From Clostridia bacterium (GTDB taxonomy: Bacteria; Bacillota; Clostridia; TANB77; CAG-508): a stretch of 34,131 bases of DNA. The position numbers and the translations under genes are program-made. The stretch is from the NCBI GenBank assembly GCA_017404025.1, contig JAFRDD010000098.1:1-34131 (forward strand). The letters are read 5' to 3'. The first letter of the stretch is position 1. Every line of letters starts with the position of its first letter. Below, one piece after another: positions 1 to 7,644 of the stretch. A model generated the notes under the pieces. It made no database searches and was not told the origin of the DNA. It worked only from the letters and a program-made list of their open reading frames with translations.

Positions 1-95
1 AGTAAAATTATGTTAATTATATAAAATTACGATATAAAATACTGGTACCATTAAACCTATATTTTAAGAAGAAAAATTTAATGGAGAAAGGATAA

Positions 96-132
96 GTATA
101 ATATATGAAATTTTATCTTTAATATATTATAC
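96..132. promoter_or_regulatory. Inverted repeat just upstream of the lipase-like gene
   Basis: GTATAATATAT (96-106) and ATATATTATAC (122-132) are perfect 11-base inverted arms around a 15-base loop. The left arm contains a TATAAT (97-102), and the right arm ends directly before the AAGGT ribosome-binding site at 133-137. It could be an operator over a -10 box or a 5' leader hairpin. No good -35 lies at the right distance, so the promoter role is uncertain. AT-rich arms like this can also arise by chance. Confidence 0.35.
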
Positions 133-145
133 AAGGTAATTAAAA

Positions 146-1468
146 ATGAATATTATATTAAGCATAGTTTATGCTGCAATATTATTTATCGTATCTAATA
201 TACATACAATAAATGATAAATATAATGTTAATATACCCATATGGATAGCTTTATTTGTATTTATAATAATTAATATTTTCCCTTCAATGGGACTAAAAAA
301 GTTAGAAACAAACAAATTGAAAAATTGTAGAAATGGATATAGGTTACTAGAAATTTTTTTGATATCCACTCTATTTTCTGCAATATTATTGCTAATAGAT
401 ATTTTGTGCTATCATACAGATATTAAAGTTATTTTATTAAATGTATTGATAGTATATTTAATAGAATTAATCACTTTTTGGAATGGTATTATAAGGGTAT
501 ATATATCATCTAAACAGTTAGGTATTAAACACAGAGTAATTGGAGCAGTAGTTGGAATGATACCTATTTTACATTTAATTGCATTATTTAAAATTATAAA
601 AATAACTAAAAAAGAAGTTAAGTTTGAAAATGATAAAATATTGTTAAATAAATCTAGAAAAGATGAACAAATATGTAAAACAAAATATCCAATTTTATTG
701 GTACATGGAGTATTTTTTAGAGATAGCAGATATTTTGATTATTGGGGAAGAATTCCTAAGGAACTAAAAGATAATGGAGCTACTATTTTTTATGGAAATC
801 ATGATTCGGCTGTGTCAATAGAAGAAAGTGCAAAAGAATTAAGTGAAAGAATAAAAGAAATAGTAAAACAAACAGGATGTGAAAAAGTAAATATAATTGC
901 ACATTCAAAAGGTGGACTAGATTCTAGATGTGCTATTTCTGAATATGGAATGGATGAATATGTAGCATCTTTAACTATGATTAATACGCCTAATAGAGGA
1001 TGTGAATTTGCTGATTATTTATTAGGGAAAGTTCCTGATAAAGTTCTAAATAAAGTAGCAAATACTTATAATAAAACACTAAAAAAACTTGGTGATAAAA
1101 AAACGGATTTTGTTTCTGCTGTTAAAGATTTAACACATTCATTTTGTAAAGATTTTAATAATAAAATAAAGAAAAGTGATAAAGTTTATTATCAGTCAGT
1201 AGGTTCTAAGTTAAATACTTACAGAGGAGGAAGATTCCCTCTTAATTTAACTAATAATTTTGTTAAATATTTTGATGGTGCCAATGATGGATTGGTTGGA
1301 GAAGACTCTTTCAAGTATGGTGATAAATATACATTTATTCAGCACGAAGGAAAAAGAGGAATATCTCATGGTGATATGATTGATTTGAATAGAGAAAATA
1401 TTGATGGATTTGACGTAAGAGAATTTTTTGTGAAATTAGTTAGTGAATTACGTGAAAAAGGTTTTTAA
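146..1468 (+). CDS. Membrane-anchored lipase-like alpha/beta hydrolase
   Basis: The 440-aa product has two parts. The first ~155 residues are hydrophobic with about five candidate membrane spans (near 2-18, 31-48, 66-88, 93-112, 130-150). From about residue 180 an alpha/beta hydrolase follows, opening with the YPILLVHG strand/oxyanion motif. The nucleophile elbow AHSKGG places Ser254. NDGLVG offers Asp381 and ISHGDM His408, in the order and spacing seen in Staphylococcus/Bacillus-type triacylglycerol lipases (AHSxGG, NDGxV, late His). A role in hydrolysing lipid or other acyl esters at the membrane is inferred from the family. The polytopic N-terminus replaces the signal peptide usual in secreted relatives. 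The start is supported by AAGGT eight bases upstream. The next gene begins 95 bases on. Confidence 0.75.
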   Translation: MNIILSIVYAAILFIVSNIHTINDKYNVNIPIWIALFVFIIINIFPSMGLKKLETNKLKNCRNGYRLLEIFLISTLFSAILLLIDILCYHTDIKVILLNVLIVYLIELITFWNGIIRVYISSKQLGIKHRVIGAVVGMIPILHLIALFKIIKITKKEVKFENDKILLNKSRKDEQICKTKYPILLVHGVFFRDSRYFDYWGRIPKELKDNGATIFYGNHDSAVSIEESAKELSERIKEIVKQTGCEKVNIIAHSKGGLDSRCAISEYGMDEYVASLTMINTPNRGCEFADYLLGKVPDKVLNKVANTYNKTLKKLGDKKTDFVSAVKDLTHSFCKDFNNKIKKSDKVYYQSVGSKLNTYRGGRFPLNLTNNFVKYFDGANDGLVGEDSFKYGDKYTFIQHEGKRGISHGDMIDLNRENIDGFDVREFFVKLVSELREKGF

Positions 1469-1563
1469 ATAGTAATAAAAAAATTTAATTTATAATAGTA
1501 TGAGATTAATTTTAGATAAACTTAAGTGAAATAAATTCATATAATAACAAGAGGTGTTTATAT

Positions 1564-2085
1564 ATGAATTTATTAAAAAATATATATGAAGATGCAAAAA
1601 ATATAAAAGAAAAAGACCCAGCGTGTAGGAATATTTTAGAAACAATATTGCTATATCCTGGGTTTCATGCAATATTTTTTCATAGAATAGCACATTTTTT
1701 CTATAATAAAAAAAGATATTTTTTAGCAAGGTTTATATCACAAATTTCAAGACATTTAACAGGAATAGAAATACATCCAGGAGCTAAAATAGGAAAAAGA
1801 TTATTTATAGATCATGGCATGGGAATAGTAATAGGTGAGACAGCAACTATAGGAGATGATTGTACAATTTATCATAATGCAACACTTGGAGGAACTGGAA
1901 AGGATAAATACAAAAGACATCCGGATATAGGAAACAATGTTATGGTAGGTTCAGGAGCAAAAATTCTAGGACCAATAAAAATAGGCGATAATGTAAAAAT
2001 TGGTGCAAATAGTGTTGTTTTAAAAGAAATACCTGATAATGTGACAGTTGTTGGAATACCTCGGAAAAGTATTGAAAAGAGATAA
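1564..2085 (+). CDS. cysE: Serine O-acetyltransferase
   Basis: This enzyme acetylates L-serine from acetyl-CoA to give O-acetylserine, the acceptor for sulfide in cysteine synthesis; it is cytosolic. The 173-aa protein has the short helical N-terminal segment of SAT enzymes and then a left-handed beta-helix of hexapeptide repeats. Family signatures are [35 protein letters not shown] and VVGIPRK. His84 in IDHG matches the catalytic His of E. coli CysE, and Glu69 takes the place of its Asp143, as I recall for Bacillus-type CysE. The protein ends soon after the VVGIP turn, so it lacks most of the C-terminal tail of longer homologues. Start is supported by AAGAGGTG upstream. No cysK neighbour and no T-box were seen. 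Confidence 0.93.
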   Translation: MNLLKNIYEDAKNIKEKDPACRNILETILLYPGFHAIFFHRIAHFFYNKKRYFLARFISQISRHLTGIEIHPGAKIGKRLFIDHGMGIVIGETATIGDDCTIYHNATLGGTGKDKYKRHPDIGNNVMVGSGAKILGPIKIGDNVKIGANSVVLKEIPDNVTVVGIPRKSIEKR

Positions 2086-2092
2086 TAAAATA

Positions 2093-2121
2093 TAGACAAA
2101 AAAAATAAAAAATGATAATAT
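2093..2121 (+). promoter_or_regulatory. Weak candidate promoter for the HAD gene
   Basis: TAGACA (2093-2098), a 17-base spacer and TAATAT (2116-2121) preceded by TGA (extended -10 style). Both boxes match the consensus only in part, and AT-richness makes chance matches likely. Confidence 0.35.
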
Positions 2122-2155
2122 TTTATAATAAAAAGATTTAATAGAGGTATATAAA

Positions 2156-2797
2156 ATGATAAAAAGATTAATATTTGATGTAGATGGAACACTTATTCCT
2201 GGGGTCGATTTTACACTGGCAATAAGTCAAACTTTAAGAAATCTGAATTTGTATTCTACTGAAAACTTAAGAAAATTAAAACATGGAATAGATACATATG
2301 AAGAATTATTTAATAATTATAATGAAAAAGATTTTACAAGTTATATGTCTAAGGTATTAGAATATGAATTACCATCAAACTTTTATAGTATATTAGGTAA
2401 AGAAGAAGAAAAAGTTATTTTAGATAAAAATGAAAAATTAATTGGTACATTAAATGAATTATCAAAAAAATATGAAATGGTATTATTAACAAATTATTTT
2501 AGAAAAACACAAGTTAATAGATTAAATAATATGGGAATAGGAAAATTTTTTTCTAAATGTTATGGAGAAGAACGAATAAAACCAAATTACGAGGCATTTA
2601 TTAATTCTTGTGGAAATAATAGACCTAATGAATGTGTTATGATAGGAGATGACATTGAATTAGATATAAAAGGTGCAAAAAAAGCTGGACTTAATACTAT
2701 TTTTGTGAATTCGAAAAATGTTAAAGATATTAAAGTAAATACAATAACTGTTAAAAAAGTTGAAGATATTAATATAGAATTGATAGAAAAAATATAA
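2156..2797 (+). CDS. HAD-family hydrolase (phosphatase-like)
   Basis: A 213-aa soluble protein of the haloacid dehalogenase superfamily. Motif I is FDVDGTL (nucleophile Asp8, acid/base Asp10), motif II the Thr in LLTNYF, motif III the Lys in ERIKPNYEAF, and motif IV VMIGDDIELDIKGAKKAG with paired acidic residues. A helical cap of about 70 residues (roughly 20-95) lies between motifs I and II, the C1-cap layout of phosphoglycolate-phosphatase or YjjG-like enzymes. It should hydrolyse a phosphomonoester; the substrate cannot be told. It sits 70 bases behind cysE and 42 bases before the amidoligase gene. Start is supported by AGAGGT upstream. Confidence 0.85.
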   Translation: MIKRLIFDVDGTLIPGVDFTLAISQTLRNLNLYSTENLRKLKHGIDTYEELFNNYNEKDFTSYMSKVLEYELPSNFYSILGKEEEKVILDKNEKLIGTLNELSKKYEMVLLTNYFRKTQVNRLNNMGIGKFFSKCYGEERIKPNYEAFINSCGNNRPNECVMIGDDIELDIKGAKKAGLNTIFVNSKNVKDIKVNTITVKKVEDINIELIEKI

Positions 2798-2812
2798 ATC
2801 TAATGTTATAAT
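2784..2812 (+). promoter_or_regulatory. Candidate promoter for the amidoligase pair
   Basis: TAGAAA (2784-2789), 17-base spacer, TATAAT (2807-2812) with an upstream TGT giving an extended -10. The -35 lies inside the end of the preceding HAD gene. It would separate the amidoligase operon from that gene. Confidence 0.45.
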
Positions 2813-2839
2813 ATTAACAAAGGACAAGGAGAAAAAATA

Positions 2840-4138
2840 ATGAAATATAAATCAGGACAGAATTTGATGGATTTGCCAAATTATATAAAGTTTGGCTGTG
2901 AAATTGAATTGCAAAATGTTGATTTTAATAAATTAAATAGTTTAGTAGAACAATTTCCAGAATTACAAGGTTGGAAGATAACTAAAGATTTATCTGTAAC
3001 AGATAATGGAATTGAAATTATTTCACCACCTATTAGTGAAAAAACAAATCCAGAGGGATATAAAAATTTTGGAAAAGTTTTGGAATTAGCAAAATCATGC
3101 CCACAAGATAAAAACAGAAGAGTATATGTAAATGAACAATGTGGTGGACATATACATTTAGATGCAACAATGATGAAAAAAAATCCCGAAATGATGGAAG
3201 CATTTTTAAGATTATGGGCGGAATCTGAAGTACTTATGTATAAGATGTGTAATGCTAAAAATGATCCAATAAGAGAATCAGCAGTAAAATTGTCACCAGT
3301 TGATGGAATAAAGAGGATGCTTTTGGGAGAATTTTCTGAATTAATAAAAGCAGTTGATAGTGCAGAGTTAGAAGGGACAAGTGTGATTCCTAAAATTCCT
3401 AAAGTAATAATAGAAGGAAAAAAGAAGAAAATTACAGGATTTTTACTAGCAATAGAAAGTTTAAAAATAAGAAATGGTTATGCTCACCCAATAGGAAAAA
3501 AATTGCAAAGAACAGGAAAAAATAAAGATTTTATAAATAAAGAAATATTAACCAAAGAAGGAACTAAGTATAAATTTAACAGAAGTTTAAGAGAACTTGC
3601 TTCTCATCAAGTAGGAATTAATTTACAACATATATCTACGAATAGAGGAGTATATGAAAAAATTGTAAGATTAGGAAAGAGTAAAAATTTAAATACTTAT
3701 GAATTTAGAATTCATAATAGTTCTCTTGATTTAGAAACTTGGAAACAAAATATTATGCTAGATTCTGCTTTTTCAAAAGTAGCTTATGAAATGGCATATG
3801 AACCAGACAAAAATAATAAAAAATTAAGTCATTTTTTTGAAAAAGATTTAACAGAAGAAGAAAAAGCTAATAGATTTTTAGAATTATTATTTGATAGTGA
3901 AGAAGATAGAGTGATATATAGAGAACGTTGGCAATCAGTAAAGGATGAGCCAGTATTTAAAAAAACGAGAGGATTTAGTAAAACTATTTTGAAAAGAACG
4001 GCCCAAAATACAAAATCACAGGTTATAAAAAGTACAATGAAAAAATTATCTGGACAAGTTAAAGAATTTTTAAAAGATGATAGAGGAGGTTCTTTTTCGT
4101 TGGAAGATTTTGTTATAGATTATGGAGGAAGAGAATAA
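2840..4138 (+). CDS. Putative amidoligase (COOH-NH2 ligase, Amidoligase_2-like)
   Basis: The 432-aa protein carries the motif order of the amidoligase group, relatives of glutamate-cysteine ligase and glutamine synthetase. FGCEIEL holds Glu21 and Glu23. DLSVTDNGIEIISPP follows at about 52-66. CGGHIHLD holds Cys101, His104, His106 and Asp108. TYEFRIHNSSLD holds Glu288 and Arg290. In the family these bind Mg-ATP and an acyl phosphate, and the enzyme joins a carboxylate to an amine. A Lys-rich insertion occupies about 185-240 and the tail is basic. The substrate is unknown; known relatives are predicted to modify peptides, proteins or cell-wall precursors. It shares one base with the next gene (TAATG), so translation is probably coupled. 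Start is supported by AAGGAG upstream. Confidence 0.78.
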   Translation: MKYKSGQNLMDLPNYIKFGCEIELQNVDFNKLNSLVEQFPELQGWKITKDLSVTDNGIEIISPPISEKTNPEGYKNFGKVLELAKSCPQDKNRRVYVNEQCGGHIHLDATMMKKNPEMMEAFLRLWAESEVLMYKMCNAKNDPIRESAVKLSPVDGIKRMLLGEFSELIKAVDSAELEGTSVIPKIPKVIIEGKKKKITGFLLAIESLKIRNGYAHPIGKKLQRTGKNKDFINKEILTKEGTKYKFNRSLRELASHQVGINLQHISTNRGVYEKIVRLGKSKNLNTYEFRIHNSSLDLETWKQNIMLDSAFSKVAYEMAYEPDKNNKKLSHFFEKDLTEEEKANRFLELLFDSEEDRVIYRERWQSVKDEPVFKKTRGFSKTILKRTAQNTKSQVIKSTMKKLSGQVKEFLKDDRGGSFSLEDFVIDYGGRE

Positions 4139-4449
4139 TGGGAGTAGTTATAGATTATGAAGATAAAATATCATATACTGAAGTGTATGATATACTGATG
4201 TTTCTAAATGATGAAGAAAAAAATAAGATACCAAATAAGCTTATAGATTTTTTTAAAAATAATAAATTAGAAAATTATATAACAAAAGTAAATCCATATA
4301 TACCTTTAGAACTTCAGAAAGTTAGAAAAGAAACTAAAGCTATTATTGCTTGCATATATAGAAAATATTTGGCAGATGAAGAAGAAAAAGAAGAATTTAA
4401 GAAAAAAGATTTGAAAGAGATAAAAGAAGAAAGAAAACATAATAAGTAA
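4138..4449 (+). CDS. Small unknown protein coupled to the amidoligase
   Basis: A 103-aa protein I do not recognise. The ATG overlaps the stop of the amidoligase by one base, and its ribosome-binding site (GGAGGAAGAG) lies inside the amidoligase end, so the two are almost certainly co-translated. It looks soluble and helical: an N-terminal acidic part with DYEDKISYTEVYDIL, a central LENYITKVNPYIPLEL segment, and a highly charged Lys/Glu C-terminal tail from about residue 79. No membrane span, signal peptide or Cys pair. The tight coupling suggests a partner, substrate carrier or regulator of the ligase; that is inference. Confidence 0.8.
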   Translation: MGVVIDYEDKISYTEVYDILMFLNDEEKNKIPNKLIDFFKNNKLENYITKVNPYIPLELQKVRKETKAIIACIYRKYLADEEEKEEFKKKDLKEIKEERKHNK

Positions 4450-4511
4450 AATATTTAAATGGAGTTAAACATTGAAGGTATGTAATAAAAATTATATAAA
4501 AAGCCAGAAAA

Positions 4512-4528
4512 TGACGAAATTTGACGAA
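4512..4528. promoter_or_regulatory. Two TGACGAA direct repeats upstream of a strong promoter
   Basis: TGACGAA occurs at 4512-4518 and 4522-4528, exactly 10 bases apart and so on the same helix face, ending 9 bases before the -35 box. This layout fits an activator or repressor site, but no matching regulator is known to me. Confidence 0.4.
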
Positions 4529-4537
4529 CGATTTTTA

Positions 4538-4566
4538 TTGACAAGTAAATAATTACCTATTATAAT
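4538..4566 (+). promoter_or_regulatory. Perfect sigma-A consensus promoter
   Basis: TTGACA (4538-4543), 17-base spacer, TATAAT (4561-4566), then the AAAGGAGG ribosome-binding site and the coiled-coil gene at 4599. Both hexamers match consensus at all six positions. Confidence 0.85.
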
Positions 4567-4598
4567 ATTACTATATTTTTAAAGAAAGGAGGAAATTT

Positions 4599-5012
4599 AT
4601 GACTGAAGAAAGATTTGAAGAAATATTGAAAAGAAATAATCAATTTTTAATTCAAGAAATGGATAAAAGAATAGATAATAAAATTGAAGAAAAATTGAAA
4701 AAGAATAATCAATATTTAATTCAACAAATGAATGAAAGAATGGACAAAAAATTCGAAGATTTCGAGCAAAAGATGAACAAAAAACTTGAAGAAACAGACA
4801 GAAAACTCAATGGTAAATTGGCAATTTTTGAAAAAGAATACGGTGAAAAGATTTCTGCTATTTTTGACAAAATACAATTAATAGACGACATAAAGAAAAA
4901 TACGGATTATGAAAATAAAAAATACTTTGAAAGAATTGAAAATCATGATGATCTTTTGTATTCACACGAACTTAGAATATCAGAACTAGAAGACAAAGTT
5001 AGTTCAATATAG
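4599..5012 (+). CDS. Coiled-coil protein of unknown function with internal duplication
   Basis: A 137-aa protein dominated by charged heptads (ERFEEILKRNNQFLIQEMDK and on), predicted as one long coiled coil over residues ~5-85, a short break, then a second helix with ENHDDLLYSHELRISELEDK. Residues ~10-32 and ~33-55 are a tandem duplication (RNNQFLIQEMDKRID versus KNNQYLIQQMNERMD). No signal peptide, membrane span or catalytic motif is visible. It is a single-gene unit with its own perfect promoter and its own terminator, so it is probably well expressed. A scaffold or oligomerising partner role is possible, but nothing specific is shown. Start is supported by AAAGGAGGAAA upstream. Confidence 0.8.
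   Translation: MTEERFEEILKRNNQFLIQEMDKRIDNKIEEKLKKNNQYLIQQMNERMDKKFEDFEQKMNKKLEETDRKLNGKLAIFEKEYGEKISAIFDKIQLIDDIKKNTDYENKKYFERIENHDDLLYSHELRISELEDKVSSI
4626..4763 (+). repeat. 69-base tandem duplication inside the coiled-coil gene
   Basis: Unit 1 (4626-4694) and unit 2 (4695-4763) both start TTGAAAA and share AATAATCAAT, TTTAATTCAA and later blocks with scattered substitutions. The period of 69 bases is 23 codons, so the frame is kept. Confidence 0.75.
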
Positions 5013-5034
5013 TTTTTGTCTTAATAAAAGCAGT

Positions 5035-5096
5035 AAATAGTGGGTATATATATTATTTCTTAAATATTAGTTGTAATATATATGCCCACTATTTTT
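5035..5096 (+). terminator. Rho-independent terminator after the coiled-coil gene
   Basis: A 20-bp stem pairs 5035-5054 with 5075-5094 (core ATAGTGGG / CCCACTAT, one G-U pair), with a 20-base loop and a T-run from 5092. The arms are also A-rich at the base, so it may stop transcription on the other strand too. Confidence 0.85.
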
Positions 5097-5132
5097 ATTT
5101 ATTTGATAAATTATTTTAAAACAATAAAAAAA

Positions 5133-5147
5133 TATCGAAAAACGATA
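5133..5147. promoter_or_regulatory. Palindrome TATCG-N5-CGATA, likely operator
   Basis: TATCG (5133-5137), AAAAA, CGATA (5143-5147) is a perfect inverted repeat ending 8 bases before the -35 of the DUF2975/HTH operon. A plausible binding site for the Cro-type regulator encoded at 5702; the link is inference. An 11-base direct repeat ACAATAAAAAA also flanks it (5121-5131 and 5163-5173). Confidence 0.5.
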
Positions 5148-5155
5148 AATAAATA

Positions 5156-5184
5156 TTGACAAACAATAAAAAAGATGATAAGAT
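5156..5184 (+). promoter_or_regulatory. Promoter of the DUF2975-HTH-DUF4173 operon
   Basis: TTGACA (5156-5161), 17-base spacer, TAAGAT (5179-5184). The -35 is perfect and the -10 matches four of six. Confidence 0.65.
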
Positions 5185-5218
5185 TCTTTCAAAATAAAAA
5201 ATTGGAGGGATTTTTTTT

Positions 5219-5689
5219 ATGAAAGTAATGGGAGAAAAAGGATTAGGAAATATATTAAAAGTAACTTTACAAATATGTTTAAGTATAGGGATTACTACTG
5301 TAATAATTTTACCATTTGTATTAAATAAATGTTTAGGATTGAATTTATTAAATTGTTTTGTTGTAATTTATCCTAATGGGGTAATTTTATCTATAATAAC
5401 ATATAAATTCATTAAATTATTTAACAGTTTGACAAAAAATAATCCATTTTGTGTTGAGAATGTAAAAATTTTAAAAACAACAGGAATAGTTGCTCTAATA
5501 GGATCAGTTATTTGGATATTCAATTTGATTTTTGAAATAATAGTTATAAAATTAGATAATATCGTTTTTATTGCAACTTTAATATTTTTATGTATCTTAT
5601 ACTTTGGAGTTTCAATTGCATTATATGTATTATCAGAATTGTTTAAAAAAGCAACTGAATATAAAGAAGAAAATGAATTAACAATATAA
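5219..5689 (+). CDS. DUF2975-like four-span membrane protein
   Basis: A 156-aa membrane protein with four predicted spans (about 12-34, 44-65, 88-110, 115-142). Between spans 2 and 3 it has the signature NNPFCVENVKILKTTG, typical of DUF2975 proteins, which in many Firmicutes sit beside a small YozG-like Cro/C1 regulator exactly as here. Molecular function is not established for the family. The gene is first in a three-gene operon; the next start lies 12 bases after its stop. Strong ribosome-binding site GGAGGG. The last residues are charged and probably cytoplasmic. Confidence 0.82.
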   Translation: MKVMGEKGLGNILKVTLQICLSIGITTVIILPFVLNKCLGLNLLNCFVVIYPNGVILSIITYKFIKLFNSLTKNNPFCVENVKILKTTGIVALIGSVIWIFNLIFEIIVIKLDNIVFIATLIFLCILYFGVSIALYVLSELFKKATEYKEENELTI

Positions 5690-5701
5690 GAGGTGAAAAA
5701 A

Positions 5702-5920
5702 ATGATAATTGTAAATTTAGATATTATAATGGCAAAAAGAAAAATAACATCTTTTGAACTGGCTGAAAAAGTTGGAATCACACAAGCAAATTTATCAATA
5801 TTAAAAAATAATAAAGGAAAAGCAATAAGATTTTCTACATTAGATAAAATATGTGAAGTATTACAATGTACACCTGGAGACATATTAGATTATGAAGGAG
5901 GAGAAGAAGAAAATGATTAA
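5702..5920 (+). CDS. Cro/C1-type helix-turn-helix regulator, YozG-like
   Basis: The 72-aa protein is a single HTH domain: MIIVNLDIIMAKRKITSFEL leads into LAEKVGITQANLSILKNNK (HTH, about 21-40) and then KICEVLQCTPGDILDYE, the typical end of the HTH_26/YozG group. I chose the ATG at 5702. The GTG at 5693 in the same frame is part of the AGAGGTG ribosome-binding site. It is the probable transcriptional regulator of its own operon, perhaps through the palindrome at 5133-5147. Its final 8 bases overlap the start of the following membrane-protein gene, so translation is coupled. Confidence 0.88.
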   Translation: MIIVNLDIIMAKRKITSFELAEKVGITQANLSILKNNKGKAIRFSTLDKICEVLQCTPGDILDYEGGEEEND

Positions 5921-7361
5921 TATATTATTAGGGGCAATCATATTTAGTGTATGGCTAATAACATTATTTTTTGGTAAAAGCATAGGATTATCAATGGTAC
6001 TATTTGCAGTACCATTTACAGGATTTATATTGTATTATTTAGAAAGAAAAAACAAAATCGTAAATAAAAAAGCAAAAATTTTTTTAATACCAATAACATT
6101 ATTATCTTTTACATATTGCATATTTAATAATACGTTTTTTAATAATTTGAATATGTGGGTTATTCCAATATTATTAGTTTTAATGATAATTGACTTGTTT
6201 AAAAATAATTTAAGAATAAATGCAGATTTAGTAGGAGAAATACTTTGTGTATTTTTTGTACCATTAAGTTTTGTAGGTGAAGCAATTGAAAAGTTAAGAC
6301 AAAGTTTTGAAAATAAAACTAATAAAACAATAGATTCAAGAAAAGGGAAAACAGTAAAAAAGGTAATAAAATCATTATTAATTATTTTTCCATTAGTATT
6401 GTTTATATTAATAATGTTAGCTACGGCAGATAATACATTTGGGAGCATATTTAAAAATATATTTGTAGATTTAATAAAATTAGTTAAAAATATAAAGATT
6501 TCAACAATATTTGCTAAGTTTGTACTTATTATATTAGCTTTTATGTATTTCTTAGGATTATTCTATTATTTATTTTTTAAACATGAAAATAATGAACAAA
6601 CAGCTAAAGTAGAGATAAAGAATAAGGATAACTTTACTATAAAATTATTATTAGGGATATTAAATGCAATATATTTAGTTTTTTGTATTATACAAATAAA
6701 ATCATTATTTATTGGAAATGAAAGTATAAAATATTCAGAATATGCAAGACAAGGATTTTTTCAATTGATGATAGTATCTGTAATAAATTTAATTACTATA
6801 TTAATTGCAAAGAAAAGTGAAAATGGAGAAGAAAAGAATAAATATATAAATACTATGAGTGTAATTATGTGTATATTCACGTTTATATTGTTAATTTCTT
6901 CAGCAGTAAGAATGTATTATTATGAAAATGCTTATGGATATACATTTTTAAGACTTATGGTTTATTGTATATTATTTACAGAAACATGTTTATTAATGCC
7001 AACAATTTTATGGATCTTAGATAAAAAAATAAATTTAACAAAAACATATATAAGCATAATTATGTGTGCATATGTAGGAATGAATTTTATTAATTTTGAC
7101 AATTTAATAGCCAAAAGAAATGTAGATAGATATATAGAAACAGGTAAAATTGATATTACATATTTAAAATTTGCAACAGGGACTGATGCAGTAAAACAAC
7201 TTACTAGAATTTTAAAAGTAGAAAATGATGATATATATGTTAAAGATGAAACAGAAAATTATTTAAATAATTTGTATAATAGATTAATTCAAGAAGAAAT
7301 GGATATAAGAGATTTCAATATTTCTAAAATTAGGGCTAAGGAAATTATAAAAAATAAATAG
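5913..7361 (+). CDS. DUF4153/DUF4173-like polytopic membrane protein
   Basis: A 482-aa membrane protein with about 10-12 hydrophobic spans. Its C-terminal half carries marks of the DUF4173 family: YSEYARQGFFQLM in a loop, then NVDRYIETGKIDITYLKFAT followed by DAVKQLTRIL in the last soluble segment. Function is unknown for the family. I chose the ATG at 5913, nine bases behind AAGGAGGAG. The upstream ATG at 5892 lies inside the regulator gene and has no ribosome-binding site. It overlaps the HTH gene by 8 bases. A predicted cytoplasmic or outer tail of about 60 residues is charged and helical. The context suggests one regulated membrane system with the DUF2975 protein. Confidence 0.82.
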   Translation: MINILLGAIIFSVWLITLFFGKSIGLSMVLFAVPFTGFILYYLERKNKIVNKKAKIFLIPITLLSFTYCIFNNTFFNNLNMWVIPILLVLMIIDLFKNNLRINADLVGEILCVFFVPLSFVGEAIEKLRQSFENKTNKTIDSRKGKTVKKVIKSLLIIFPLVLFILIMLATADNTFGSIFKNIFVDLIKLVKNIKISTIFAKFVLIILAFMYFLGLFYYLFFKHENNEQTAKVEIKNKDNFTIKLLLGILNAIYLVFCIIQIKSLFIGNESIKYSEYARQGFFQLMIVSVINLITILIAKKSENGEEKNKYINTMSVIMCIFTFILLISSAVRMYYYENAYGYTFLRLMVYCILFTETCLLMPTILWILDKKINLTKTYISIIMCAYVGMNFINFDNLIAKRNVDRYIETGKIDITYLKFATGTDAVKQLTRILKVENDDIYVKDETENYLNNLYNRLIQEEMDIRDFNISKIRAKEIIKNK

Positions 7362-7366
7362 ATTAC

Positions 7367-7395
7367 TTGTTAAATACATAAAAAATTGTTATAAT
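7367..7395 (+). promoter_or_regulatory. Promoter of the zeta-kinase module
   Basis: TTGTTA (7367-7372), 17-base spacer, TATAAT (7390-7395), about 30 bases before the 66-aa gene. The -10 is perfect, the -35 matches four of six. Confidence 0.65.
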
Positions 7396-7425
7396 ATAAT
7401 AAAGTATTTTGTTAGGAGATTTTTT

Positions 7426-7626
7426 ATGAAAAAAGAAGATGTTTTAAAAGAATACGGAATAGAATTTGCTATTGAAACAATAACACCACTTATAAAACAG
7501 AAGATGGAAGAATATAAAGAAACAAGAGATTCTACATTAGAGAAAGAACTAGCTAATTTATTAAAAGACAGAGATGAAATATATAATAATAATGTAGAAA
7601 TTATTAAAAAATATGTAAGATTATAA
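7426..7626 (+). CDS. Small helical protein, possible antitoxin-like partner of the zeta-type kinase
   Basis: A 66-aa acidic and helical protein with no recognised domain. Sequence features: MKKEDVLKEYGIEFAIETIT, an amphipathic Lys/Glu-rich middle, and an end with IIKKYVRL. It is first in a three-gene operon, with the kinase start 18 bases after its stop. The position (small protein before a zeta-type kinase) is that of epsilon or PezA antitoxins. The length is a little under epsilon (~90 aa), and it lacks the HTH of PezA. Similarity to epsilon is not visible by eye, so the antitoxin role is inference. Good ribosome-binding site TTAGGAG. Confidence 0.75.
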   Translation: MKKEDVLKEYGIEFAIETITPLIKQKMEEYKETRDSTLEKELANLLKDRDEIYNNNVEIIKKYVRL

Positions 7627-7644
7627 AAAGAGGTGGATGTAAAA

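Noticed and set aside
105..122. Five-codon leader peptide frame (MKFYL) upstream of the first gene
   Set aside because: Very short, in AT-rich DNA, without regulatory amino-acid codons or an attenuator structure.
2786..2806. TTGATA (2780-2785) as the -35 for TATAAT 2807-2812
   Set aside because: The spacer would be 21 bases; TAGAAA at 2784-2789 with 17 bases fits better.
4500..4530. LexA box at CGAACG near 4525
   Set aside because: The second half-site GTTC is absent at the required distance; only the TGACGAA direct repeat is present.
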